Below are positions 43,142-52,870 of a stretch of DNA of 64,000 bases, piece by piece. The stretch is from Dipteris shenzhenensis (Eukaryota; Polypodiophyta; Polypodiopsida; Gleicheniales). How positions within the stretch are numbered: the stretch's first letter is position 1; the number at the start of each line of letters is the position of its first letter. The notes beneath the pieces are model-generated. The model was not told the DNA's origin. It saw nothing but the letters and a program-made list of their open reading frames with translations, and did not search any database. The position numbers and the translations under genes were made by a program. The stretch is taken from the NCBI GenBank assembly GCA_047967505.1, contig CM106540.1. One strand, given 5' to 3'.

Positions 43142-44608
43142 GGAGAGAAAGAAAAAAGAAAGAAAGATGTATTAACGTCTGCAAGAGGCCTCGCGGGCCT
43201 ATGAGACAAAGTACAAGCCAAAAAGTAACTCATACAAGCCACTGAGAGCTAAAGCAACGGGTTCACTAAGACCCTTGCTGAAAGCTAAAGTGCTAAACTA
43301 GTGAATCAGGTGTCAAAATACTAGAGTAGCAAAAACAAAATAACAGAGAAGTATCAGGTGCTCAGAGCTAGCACTGTGTCATGACCAAAGAAATCACCAA
43401 ATCGTGATTAGTAGACATTAAAACATTATTAAATATTATACGCCAATGGTATAACATGTATATGTATTTATGATGGACACCGATCGATTTGTTATGGCGG
43501 TGGATCATCTTAGTAGATAGGACTAATCGAACTGGAGCCACTGCTTCAGATGGCATCGAATTTGGACATGTGATACCTATTTTATTAATAAAACTTTGCA
43601 CACACGTGTCTAGGTCCTAGGGGTAATAGGAAGGGAAGGGTGCATCAAGGTGCATGGAATGGTAGATGCATGGGTCATAGGATAAGGGTAGGTGTAAATG
43701 GGAAGATGAAACTTGAGTGATCTTAAGGGACATTAATGAAAGGGTATCACCCTTTCATTGTGACTCTCACGTAGCATTCTTCATCCACCTTGCATTCATC
43801 CGCCATCTCTCTCCCACCTTGCATGTAGGTCGAAATAGAAACAAGCGCATTCTCGAAAAGTCTGGTTCACACACTCCTAGTACATGCTAATGTCCCGTAT
43901 ATCCAAGTAACCTAGTGGCTCTTTGATGAGATGTGAGGAGCTCTCGCATTTGTGTCTGTCTGTCTCTCGACGTGGGGGAGGGCGTGGTCTCGATCTTTGG
44001 ATCCGGTGGACTACGTCAAGGATGATGCCTCGTCTCTGGCGGTCACATTTGAGGAGAGCTGAGATAGAACGAACCTTGATTGTGCATGCTCTGGTCCCTC
44101 TCCGTGTCGCACGTGGAGTGTGTGTCCCTCGTTTGGCACCACTGCTAATCCATGATGCTCTTATCTTATCAAGCTCCTCTCCCTCAGCCTCATCGGCAGT
44201 CGACTCAGATGCATAGAAGTCTGTAACAAATGTTTGTGATTTGTCGATCTTGGTGACCTGTGGCATCACTCCCTACTGCTCTCTGGTCTGTCGCATCAAT
44301 GTGTCTCTCCATCGTCGCATCTCAATCAAATAGAGCCCAACAAAACCTGATCGTGAAAATGGATCAGCCGTGTAAGTGCCCCTCCTGAAAGAGGCAGCGA
44401 TATCGTCCTCGGATCCCATAATAGACAGGGCAAATACATAGAAAATGCTCCTCCGTCTCGATCTCCTCCATCTAGCATAGTGTGCAAGTCCTCCGCTCTT
44501 TGGGTATGCCTGTAGCTCTCCCTGCCTCAATTTGCAGTTGTTGTGATGAGACTCGCAATTGACCGATAGCGACCCTCAGTGCATGTGAGACTCTCCTGTC
44601 CTCGAGAT

Positions 44609-44611
<3 letters not shown>
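43142..44611 (-). mobile_element. LINE copy C, 5'-truncated, (CTTT)n tail, split by a solo LTR
   Basis: In minus orientation it has tail (GAAA)n-type at 43142-43169, terminal motif GGCCTCTTGCAGACGTTAATACA and a 3' UTR. It is then interrupted at 43377-43871 by a solo LTR and resumes with the zinc-finger region (43877-44580: LPKERRTCTLC and ETEEHFLC-like in frames). It stops at GAGATACTGAG (about 44611), a point corresponding to 37255 in copy B, where the tail of copy D begins. Closest to copy B. Confidence 0.8.
43377..43871. mobile_element. solo LTR (gypsy-type ends) inserted in LINE copy C
   Basis: The 495-bp segment starts TGTCATGACC and ends GGTTCACA. Comparison with copy B (GCTAGCACTCCTAGTACATG) shows it is an insertion, and the flanks CACTG (43372-43376) and CACTC (43872-43876) are a 5-bp target duplication with one change. 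TG...CA ends, 5-bp duplication and the TGTCATGAC start fit a Ty3/gypsy LTR left by recombination. It contains a TTTTATTAATAAAACTT poly(A)-signal-like stretch near 43582. No internal domain remains. Confidence 0.85.
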
Positions 44612-44663
<52 letters not shown>

Positions 44664-44999
44664 AAGTCTATTAACGTCCACGGAAGACCAAGAAGTCTAT
44701 GGGACATCATGAAAACCAATTAGTACATCAGCTTAGGGAGGGTAGCTCCTAGGGAGTTCATAAAGTAGCTCCATTTATTTAGAGTACCTACATTATGACT
44801 TGGAAAGAAACATAATCGGCCATACATCAGTTTAAGACTGAGAGTCTTTTGGCTTGGATTGAGTGCTATGCCCTCACGGTACACTGCCCATTTTCCATCA
44901 TTCCTTGCAGCCTTGATCCTAGCTGATTCCGCTGCCTTATTTTTCAATTGATCTCGTGTAAGTTGTTCAGCTATCCATATCTTAGTTCCTTTCAGAGAT
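44612..44999 (-). mobile_element. LINE copy D, truncated ORF1-type element
   Basis: The minus-oriented tail is (CTTT)(CT)n at 44612-44665, preceded by terminal motif GGTCTTCCGTGGACGTTAATAGA. The body encodes KGTKIWIAEQLTRDQLKNKA and KAARNDGKWAVYREGIALNP, then LSLKLMYG close to the end, matching LINE c. It is cut at 44999, next to the tail of copy E. Confidence 0.75.
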
Positions 45000-45301
45000 A
45001 CACACACACACACACACACACAGAGAGAAGAAGAAGAAGAAGAAGAATGTATTATCGTCCTCTGAAGACCAAAAATCGGCCTATGGGACCTGAAACAATA
45101 CAAAACCTTACATACATAAAGACTCCTCCCTCAAAGGGGAGGGTAATAAGAGAAACTACCTTTATGTCTAGGTGAGTTTCTGTGCTTGAAAAGCTTACAT
45201 ACAAATGTTACTAAAGCTGAGGATGACGCCTTATGTAGCAAATCAGCCAGTCTGTTATGTCCCTCAAGAAGAGAGCTGAACCTTTTCCTAATGTGTGCAT
45301 A

Positions 45302-45304
<3 letters not shown>
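45000..45304 (-). mobile_element. LINE copy E, 5'-truncated, (CTT)n(TG)n tail
   Basis: The compound tail is (AC)n at 45000-45020 and (GAA)n at 45027-45046 on the plus strand. The terminal motif on the minus strand is GGTCTTCAGAGGACGATAATACA. The body has no recognisable coding sequence and ends near 45304 at the tail of copy F. Confidence 0.65.
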
Positions 45305-45357
<53 letters not shown>

Positions 45358-45420
45358 ATTAAAGTCTTCGGAAGACCGATGGGTCTTGAGACTGTGAGAA
45401 TCTTGATACAAACAAACTCG
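45305..45420 (-). mobile_element. LINE copy F, 3' end only, (CT)n tail
   Basis: Tail (AG)n at 45305-45354 on the plus strand. The minus-strand terminal motif GGTCTTCCGAAGACTTTAATAAA is identical to copy G. Only about 65 bp of body remain before the tail of copy G (TG/AG tract at 45421). Confidence 0.75.
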
Positions 45421-45446
45421 TGTGTGTGTGTGAGAGAGAGAGAGAG

Positions 45447-46889
45447 TTGCATCCCTCCCAATATGGCTTTGTTCCACATGGCCATATCACAGAGAACATT
45501 GCCAATGCTTATATTGGGATTGAATATGCCAAATACATGCAGCAGGATGTTCTACTCTTGCAGGTAGATATTGCAAAAGCCTTTGACACAGTTCAATGGG
45601 ATTTCATCTCGCAAACTATGCGAGCTTTGGGGTTTGGACAAAAAATGCAGCAGGTTATTTACTGGCTTTACAGAGATAGCAATGCAGCTTGCATTCTTTT
45701 TGGGGATATCTCTGATGAGTGGACTCTTTGTTGTTCGGTCCGCCAGGGATGCCCTCTCAGTGCTTTATTGTATGCCATTGCTACTCGTCCTATGCTATAA
45801 TATATTGATCATCTTTTGGCTACAGGATCACTTCATGGCTTGCAATTGGATGCTAATCGCAGCATGGTTGCTCAAGCTTATGCTGATGATTATTTCTTTA
45901 CCCCGAAGAATACGCCCCATGATCGTGGTGCCTTGATGCATGCCCTCTCTGTTTATGGTTTGACAGCTAGTCTTCATGTTAATTTTCAGAAATCTAAGCT
46001 GCTCACTTTGCATTGCAAAGACTGGCATAGTCTATTATGGCCCGGGGATATCATTCCACCCACTCAGTTTGTTTGTCATCTTGATTACCCTTTGGGGTGG
46101 GAACTCACTTGCCGACAATAAACTGATTGGGTTTTGGCTAAGCTTCGGAAAAAGCTTGAGTATTGAAAACTGGCAACTTGGCCTTTGCACGTTCGTCTTC
46201 GAATAGTGTAGTCCATCCTCGTGGCATATATTCAATTTTACTTGCCATTGATCATGTTCACTAAGGCATATCTTACATCTTTCATGTCTGTCTTTATGGA
46301 AATCTTTTGACGATCCAAACATGGCAAAAAAAGTCTCAAGCTGCTTTCGATGCATCACATTTGTTCTCCCAAGATGCATGGTGGATTGAACATCACGGAT
46401 ATTCATGTGCATATTCTTGCCCATAGGGGGAAAATGTTGCTGCAATTTCTGACAGCAACTTTGGGCCTATAAAGTACCGCTTTTGCAATGGGTTTTCTTT
46501 TGGCAAGTTCTTTTGGGAGTGTTTCCATCGGGACAGCTATTAGCTCCCGACACATTGCTCCTGTACTTTGCCACAGATGTTCTGCTTCATCGGAGATTGT
46601 GTCTCACTTGTTTTGGCATTGTCCGTGCTCTTGTGAACTTTTTGATTTGCTTCGACAGTGCCTACGAGCGAGATTCCCATCTGTTCCGTTTGGGAAGTTC
46701 TATTTGGGTTTCATCCATCCAGATCGGAGTTTCATCTTTTCTTCATTTGGATTCGCTACTAGGCACTATAGACTTTATGAACATATAGGAATTATAAAGT
46801 CTTTGGTGATCCTACTTTCTCTTTGTTTGGCTTTTTCAGGCGTTCTCTGCAGCAATCTTTCTTTGATTGCTTGCAGATCCGCTGCATAG
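45447..46889 (+). pseudogene. L1-type reverse transcriptase and zf-RVT domain
   Basis: LHPSQYGFVPHGHITENIAN (QYGF..GR...DNI), VLLLQVDIAKAFDTVQWDFI (first Asp), SVRQGCPLSALLYAIATRPM, VAQAYADDYFFTPKNTPHDR (YADD intact), ASLHVNFQKSKLLTL and FVCHLDYPLGWELT (the .LG.P.G block). The C-terminal frame 46488-46889 reads SIGTAISSRHIAPVLCHRCS ASSEIVSHLFWHCPCSCELF: C..C......SH..W.C is the zf-RVT finger. Frameshifts near 45800 and 46130. It would polymerise DNA from LINE RNA; now dead. Confidence 0.85.
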
Positions 46890-47008
46890 AGCATGAGGTC
46901 TTTTTGGCATATACTGAAATTTTCAGTTGATAAAATTGTAGCACCTTGTTTTGAGGTTGCTACTCATATAATATAAACAATCAAAGATTTCACCCAAAAA
47001 AAAAAAAA
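45447..47008 (+). mobile_element. 5'-truncated L1-type LINE with poly(A) tail
   Basis: It is the only element here in the conventional L1 style: plus orientation, 5' truncation within RT, coding to the C-terminus, and a 13-base poly(A) at 46996-47008. It is flanked by a microsatellite direct repeat (TG)5-6(AG)7+ on both sides, consistent with a target duplication of about 20-24 bp inside the tail of LINE G. It is related to element K (50.1-52.9 kb). Confidence 0.8.
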
Positions 47009-47473
47009 GTATGTATGTGTGTGTGAGAGAGAGAGAGAGAGAGTTTATTAAAGTCTTCGGAAGACCGAGAGACTGTGAAAACCCTGGTACAAATGAGCTG
47101 TGAGGGTGGAGCTACTAAACGAGCATCCACACCAATGCAGAATGCAAAAAATGCAAAATGGTAGTACTAAGTACTAAGTACAACATAGTCATGTCAATGG
47201 TCGACTACATATCAATCTCATCATCATCATCATCATCATCATCAATATCATCATCATCATAATTATCATAAGGACATCAAGGCAGGCGAGGCAGTGGAGG
47301 CATGAACGTGGCGATAGGGTGTTGTCGACCGCTCATAGGTGTAGCCCTGTGACGTCTCTTGGTTATAACTCTGCGTCTAACAAGGGCTACAGTAACCCCT
47401 GTCGACCGGCTCCGACTCTAAATAGGGAGGGGATATCCTCAAGTGTAATCTGCGTGTCAACCCTCTATCTGAG

Positions 47474-48808
47474 CTATCGAGTCGTTGGCTCTAGGTCACG
47501 ATCATGTAGAGGTCTCACCCTGGGGGGGTCCTTGTGATCTGGCAGGAAGAACTCCGTGATGGAGCTCTGAGAGGGGTCTGTCAAGGGAGAGGTCTGGTCC
47601 TGTCTCTTGACTGCCTCATGAATGAAAGCCACCAGGCATCTCTGGTTTGGATAGGAGAGGAAACGAGACAAAACCCCAGTGCTATCTCTGAAGAGGCAGT
47701 AAAAGCGTCCTCGAACCTCATAGTAAATAGGGCACCTGAAGATGAAATACTCCTCCGTCTCAACCTCCTGTGTGTCACACAATGTGTATATGCGCCTCTC
47801 CCTGGGTAGGCCCTGTGCTCTGCCGCTCTCGATACGAAGTCTATGTAAAGAGACTCGAAAGTGCCCAATAGAGATCCTCAGTGAGTGGGGTAAGTGGATC
47901 TGCGTGTATCTTGGTGGGTCAATGAACCCCTCCTCTGTAATATGTAAGCAGTGATCCCTGTAGAAGCTGAGCTTCATTGGAAGCTCACTTGGTCCCACCT
48001 AGGTCCGCCGGAATGTGTGTAGTTGTAAGAGATCCTCGCGAATGACCTGGTTGATCTCATGTGGCTTGAGGGGAGAAAACGGAGCGTCCATACTGTACTG
48101 GAAGGGAGGGAGTCTATCCATATGGAGCCCTAGTCTCTCAAACCATCTCTTTGTGCATGCATGCCAGCACCTTTGGTCCCCTCCTGTTGAGAGAGCCATA
48201 GAAGAGTACAATGCTAAGTTCTAACCATGGTAGCCTGCTGCTCCAGAAGTGTAATCCCCATACTCCCTGACCTGATACAGATACGTCATGACCTAAAATG
48301 CAGCATCTAGTTGTAATGGAGATGACCCAAACTCAGCCTGAATGATCTGGTGCGGAACGGATTGCTTACCGCAGATCATCCGTGATAGCATGAGAATCTG
48401 TAGTCGCTCCACACGAGCCCACTCTATATCCGACAAGTCTGGCCCCTAGCATGGGCTGCCATACATCCCTGTTGGGCAGACCAAGGAGTCAAAAAGCAAC
48501 CCCTTGGTCTGTGGATCTTGAAAGTGCGAGCGGAAGCACTGCGTCTCTAGTCTGGCTAATGAAGCGTATCCTCTGCTCAAACGGGCATGCGTCGCGGGTC
48601 TCATAGTGAAGATGAGTCCGGAGAAGACAACCCCAAGATACGTGTATGATAGAATTATCTCAACAGGTGACCTATCAAATGTGAACCGCTCCTGACTTAT
48701 GACGGCTCGAGATGTGTTGAAGATCATAACCTTGGTTTTACCCAGGTTGATCTTCAAGTCGTGGGACTCACAAAAGGACTGTAGTGCGTCAAGGTGTCTC
48801 TGGAGCCT

Positions 48809-48844
<36 letters not shown>
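47474..48844 (-). pseudogene. copy G RT end, thumb and zinc finger
   Basis: 48844-48446 (minus): ERLQRHLDALQSFCESHDLK, INLGKTKVMIFNTSRAVISQ, PVEIILSYTYLGVVFSGLIF, the end of RT and start of thumb. Then RLPPFQYSMDAPFSPLKPHE (48211-47999). The last frame, 47998-47474, reads YRDHCLHITEEGFIDPPRYT, HSLRISIGHFRVSLHRLRIE and PRERRIYTLCDTQEVETEEY FIFRCPIYYEVRGRFYCLF. The first finger Cys has become Tyr-Thr-Leu-Cys with only one Cys of the C..C pair kept. The VCVCV start of the longest frame is translated microsatellite. Confidence 0.75.
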
Positions 48845-48852
<8 letters not shown>

Positions 48853-48960
48853 GTGTAGAAGTAGAATTTATTATCGTCCTCGGGGGGCCAAAAATGACCC
48901 ATGGGACCTAATCCTCAGTATAAAAAATTCCTCCATGTGGAGGGGTCAAGAGTTTTCAAG
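48813..48960 (-). mobile_element. LINE copy H, 3' end only, (TG)n tail
   Basis: Tail (CA)n on the plus strand at 48813-48849. The minus terminal motif is GGCCCCCCGAGGACGATAATAAA. Its roughly 95-bp body is nearly identical to the start of copy I (shared GACCCATGGGACCTAATCC and GTGGAGGGGTCAAGAGTTTT). Confidence 0.75.
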
Positions 48961-50105
48961 TTATTATTGTCCTTGGGGGGGCAAAAATGACCCATGGGAC
49001 CTAATCCTCAGTACAAACAATTCCTCCGATGTGGAGGGGTCAAGAGTTTTCAAGTTCTTGACGGTACGAAAAAGACGAGTGACAAAAGACCCCAACGCTA
49101 CCAGAGAGGCAGTGGAGAGAACAGATGAGAGATGTGTGGTGTCTACCAGTATCTGCTGGTAATCATCCTTGATATGTGCATATCTAGGGCACTGTAGGGC
49201 TACATGTGCCTCTGTCTCGATTGTTTGTGAATCACAAAATTTGCAAACTCTAGCATGTCGTGGCAAATTCAGCCAAGCTCCTTTCTCTATGGCCAAGGTA
49301 TGTGATCGTGTGAGGAATCTGGCAATATTCCTGCGATAGAGAAGAGGGATGGAAGTGCCGATGTATGGCTGAACAGAGGCATCTGATTTCATGAATGATG
49401 ACCAGAATAGAGGATTTATTTTGATCTTGGTAGTATTCTAACTTGGTCTTTCTTTCTACTGTTAGCCATTGAGCCTGTAGGGTGCATAGTAAGGACAACC
49501 TGGAATTCCTGTAGTTTGACCTTTTCAGGTGGCATAGTTAAGTATGGTTCCACTTTCCATATGCTGAACCATTTCCTTATGTCTGTCCCCCATCCTGTAC
49601 ATATGATCTTGCTTTTATGGTTCTTTTGAAGTTTCATACTTGCTGTCCATGCTCTGTGTGGTAATCTGTCTGTTGGCATTTGTTGCACGTCCACTAGATA
49701 TTGCATCACTCTGATCAATGCATGAAATTCAATTGGCCTCCTACCGGTTTCCAAAAGGAGCACAGAGTACGGGGTAGTAGTCTTGACTCCTAGATGTCAT
49801 CGTAGAAATGCTTTTTGCATTTTTTCAATCTCATTCCATGTAGATTGAGAGATGCTGCCTCCCCATACTTCTACTCCGTAGAGCATTGTTTGGACCACAT
49901 ATGCATCAAACAACATATTCCAGATCTTCCAGTTCCGGGTGTCAGTGTGCTTGCAATCATTTTCAAATTGATAGTATTTTCCCCAACCTGTGTCCAACCT
50001 TCTTTGTGCACATTGCCACAGTGACGCCAAAAATTGATATTTTTAATTTGGCATTGGTATTGTTTTTCCTCTATGTTTGATAAGAGTTTGAGTATCAAGT
50101 GATAG
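48961..50105 (-). mobile_element. LINE copy I, 5'-truncated, tail lost
   Basis: In minus orientation the terminal motif GCCCCCCCAAGGACAATAATAA ends directly at copy H, without a microsatellite. Coding pieces: YVVQTMLYGVEVWGGSISQS and WNEIEKMQKAFLRR (thumb/connection of LINE RT), VLLLETGRRPIEFHALIRVM, then PYIGTSIPLLYRRNIARFLT and LPRHARVCKFCDSQTIETEA HVALQCPRYAHIKDDYQ (C..C...H...C finger, intact). This is a different subfamily from A/B/C/G by coding sequence. The 5' end near 50105 meets element K. Confidence 0.75.
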
Positions 50106-50133
50106 CCTAGCGGCTCTCACTTATTTCTATTTT

Positions 50134-52863
50134 CTATGATATTGTATGGGATTGAGAGGATGAGTGGAATGGCTTGAGTTTTGATTGCCACCAAGATAAA
50201 GGCCTATCCAAATTCCAAAGAGTGTTGGCATGCTTATCAATCCATGGCAGTGGAAGAAGAAATCTGTAGATCATCGAAGATGTCAAATTATGCATTGAAA
50301 GTGAATTGGTAGTAGGAGACAAGAAAGTCAGATTCCAGTCCAGTAATCTGTCCTGTACAAACAATGGAGGAACAGGAACAAAAGGTTGCAACATAGATGT
50401 AAGTAGCCTCCAAATGGGCCTATGATGCAGACCGAAGGGGAATGTCCTGCAAGCTTGTGGAAATGAAAGCACATAACCATGTTGATCCACCACATCTCCG
50501 ACAAATCTTATGCCCAATTTCATAAGATTATATGCTTTAATAGGTGCCTGTAAAGCAAGTGGCGAATCAAACACCTTGCTCCAATGGATACTTTCCAAAC
50601 GAAGAGAATTACCATGATGGGGGGAAGCACCTGACCATTTAGCATAAGAGAGAATTCTCTTCCAATCATGAATAAAAGCAGTAGAAACAGGACAGCCAGG
50701 AATTTTCCCCTGAAATGTAGTCATTACTGCTTCCCAGTGATCTGTAATCCAATGCCCATATGCGTGAGACTTGATGTTTCCACACATAGCTGCTAACATA
50801 ATAGCCAATGCCCATATGCGTGAGACTTGATGTTTCCACACATAGCTGCTAACATAATAGCCCATGGCTGTTTTTGCTGAAAAAAATCAGCAATCATAGT
50901 GCTCTTTCTTGCCAACATATGAAACCGAAGATTGAGAATATTCAGTCCCCCATGAGTCTTAGGAGAACAAACAGACTGCATGGGAAGTAGTCGCAAAGCC
51001 TTCTTGTGAGATTTACTTTTCCAAAATATCTCCATAGTCTGGGACATATAGGAAGCCAAGTGCTTAAAAGACCAGTGAAGAAGAGGCAAATAAAATTGCA
51101 CATATGCCATAATGATAGACTGCACTATCCGAAGTACATGTAAAGGCCAAGTTGACAAGTGCCAATATTCCAGCTCCTTGTTAATCTTTTGAAGCACCCG
51201 TTTAAGCTATTGTTGAGGGGTAATATTCCAGCCAATGGGATACCCTAAATGCCTCACAATGGTATGGGAAGAAATAATGTGGCCTGGCCACAGAAGTGCA
51301 TGCCAATCAGCTTCTTTCAAAGCTAGAAGATTCGATTTCTGAAAGTTGATATGCAGGCCAGCAACTATGCCAAAATCATCCAAAGTATGCATCAAATGAG
51401 AGAGGTCACGTTGAGAATTCCTGGGCATAAAATATGAATCATCAGCATATGCCTGTGCAAGAAACGGCTGTGCACCTGGAATTCGCAAGCCATGAAGCTG
51501 CCCAGTATCTGCAAGATGGTCCACATGCAACAATAACGGATGAGTAGCAATGGCATACAGTAGCGCACTAAGAGGGCATCCCTGTCTCGCTGAGCGGGTC
51601 ATAGTCCATGTCCTTGACAACCCACTGCCAAGCAGACACTGCGCAGTGGCTTGAGAATACAACCAGTAAATAACATGAACCAGCCGAGGGCCAAATCCCA
51701 ATTTATGCATAGTCTGAGAAATAAAATCCCAATGGACAGTATCAAATGCTTTCGCAATGTCCACTTGCAGAATGAGAACATCTTGTTTAGAATATTTGGC
51801 ATACTCAATTGCAAGCAAAACATTGGAGATATTGTCAGTAATCTACCTTCTGAGAACAAACCCATACTGCCTAGGATGAAGTCCTGCCTGCAAGGTAAAT
51901 CGAACCCTAAGGACAATCATCTTGGCAATGAGTTTGTAAATGACTGGCATAAGAGATATGGGCGGCCAATGAGCCATTGTCTCACACAACCTTTTTTTAA
52001 AAATCAATTTGACAAGGCCATGCTTCCAAGAAGGAGGAAGAGATTGTTTTGTCCAAGCATGATTGATCATAAGAAGAAGAGTGTCCTTGAGATCATCCCA
52101 AAATGCAAGGAAAAATTCAACAGTCAATCCATCCCAACCAGGGGAGCTGCCTTTACATAAATGACTCAAAGCATCATCCAGTTCATTAAGCATAAATGGC
52201 TGCTCCAATGCATGAGCCTGTTCCCAAGACAATATAGACCGAACATGCATAAGAAATTGAGACCTAGTTGCATTCACTTGCATCGAATAATCAGGCTGAG
52301 GAGAAAAGAGATGCTGAAAATGACTAGAGCATTGCGATTCCAATTCTGATTTGGAGGTGGTCCAGGTGCCATCATCCTGCCTGATCCTGCAAATATCCTC
52401 CTTTCACCGATCCACATGCAAACTTTTAAAGAAGGCCTTGGAGGAGCAACCCTTATCCAAAAGGTTTCATGCGAGCTCGGATTTGCCACTTCTTTAATTT
52501 GCGAAGATCATTTTGATGGATGATATGCACCACATAAGCCCAAGAATCCTGTTCAGAGGAAGTGAGCTGCCTATGAGAGGTGATTACATCCATTTGTTGC
52601 TTGTGAGATTGAGCCCATTTCAGCTTAAGCCGGAGGTTCTCCATGTGACTCCGTCCATAATCTTGAATAACAGCCTGCAGGCGATGTGTAAGACTGCTGA
52701 TCCAAGAAAAATCCATATCCTCTTGAGCATGTAAGAGGAGGGGGCGGACAGCCACTCTCACTATATTCTGAAATTGTTGATGAAGCAAATAAGCACTGTT
52801 AATATGGAGTAGACGACGACCAAAAAAAGGCATATCATCTGTCAACCGTGCCCTCTCCTTCAC
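50134..52863 (-). pseudogene. element K reverse transcriptase polyprotein
   Basis: The most readable LINE ORF in the window, in five frames: RLLHINSAYLLHQQFQNIVR (linker helices), SSPGWDGLTVEFFLAFWDDL, HPRQYGFVLRR, VLILQVDIAKAFDTVHWDFI (Asp), SARQGCPLSALLYAIATHPL, LAQAYADDSYFMPRNSQRDL (YADD intact), AGLHINFQKSNLLAL and VRHLGYPIGWNITPQQ. Then comes the connection (WPLHVLRIVQSIIMAYVQFY, GGLNILNLRFHMLARKSTMI) and a long C-terminal part to 50134. A 56-bp duplication at 50751-50862 shifts the frame. Stops near 51850 and 51205. Confidence 0.85.
50751..50862 (-). repeat. exact 56-bp tandem duplication in element K
   Basis: 50751-50806 and 50807-50862 are identical by eye (AATGCCCATATGCGTGAGAC ... 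ATAATAGCC). 56 is not a multiple of three, so the coding frame is broken precisely here. The peptide IMLAAMCGNIKSHAYGHW is read twice, in two frames. Confidence 0.95.
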
Positions 52864-52870
52864 ATGAAGA

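Larger units (their letters stand above)
45421..48813 (-). mobile_element. LINE copy G, 5'-truncated, tail split by an L1 insertion
   Basis: In minus orientation the tail is a compound (TG)n(AG)n tract present on both sides of the plus-strand L1 (45421-45446 and 47016-47043). The 3' UTR (47044-47470) includes an (ATC)n run at 47217-47270. The coding region runs from the zinc finger (47998-47474) through the thumb to RT palm end (48844-48446) and stops at 48813, beside the tail of copy H. Confidence 0.8.
50106..52863 (-). mobile_element. L1-type LINE 'K', truncated at both ends
   Basis: In minus orientation it carries sequence from just after the endonuclease (52863) to the C-terminus (50134). 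It is related to the plus-strand L1 at 45.4-47.0 kb. No poly(A) (poly(T) on the plus strand) is seen at 50106-50134, so the very 3' end is missing or decayed. Confidence 0.8.

Noticed and set aside
42865-43242. Long Pro/Leu/Ser-rich open frames on both strands
   Set aside because: They translate the pyrimidine-rich leader of LINE J and change composition with frame; no domain and no conserved start.
43376-43872. DNA transposon with GTGT...ACAC ends and 3-bp ACT duplication
   Set aside because: Inverted ends extend only four bases; TG...CA ends with a 5-bp duplication explain the site better as a solo LTR.
47217-47270. (ATC)n run as a protein-coding Asp/Asp repeat
   Set aside because: Lies in the 3' UTR of LINE G after the coding end; simple microsatellite.
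30775-50105. LINE array as a protein-coding gene cluster or operon
   Set aside because: All frames belong to truncated retroelements; no independent host gene could be supported.
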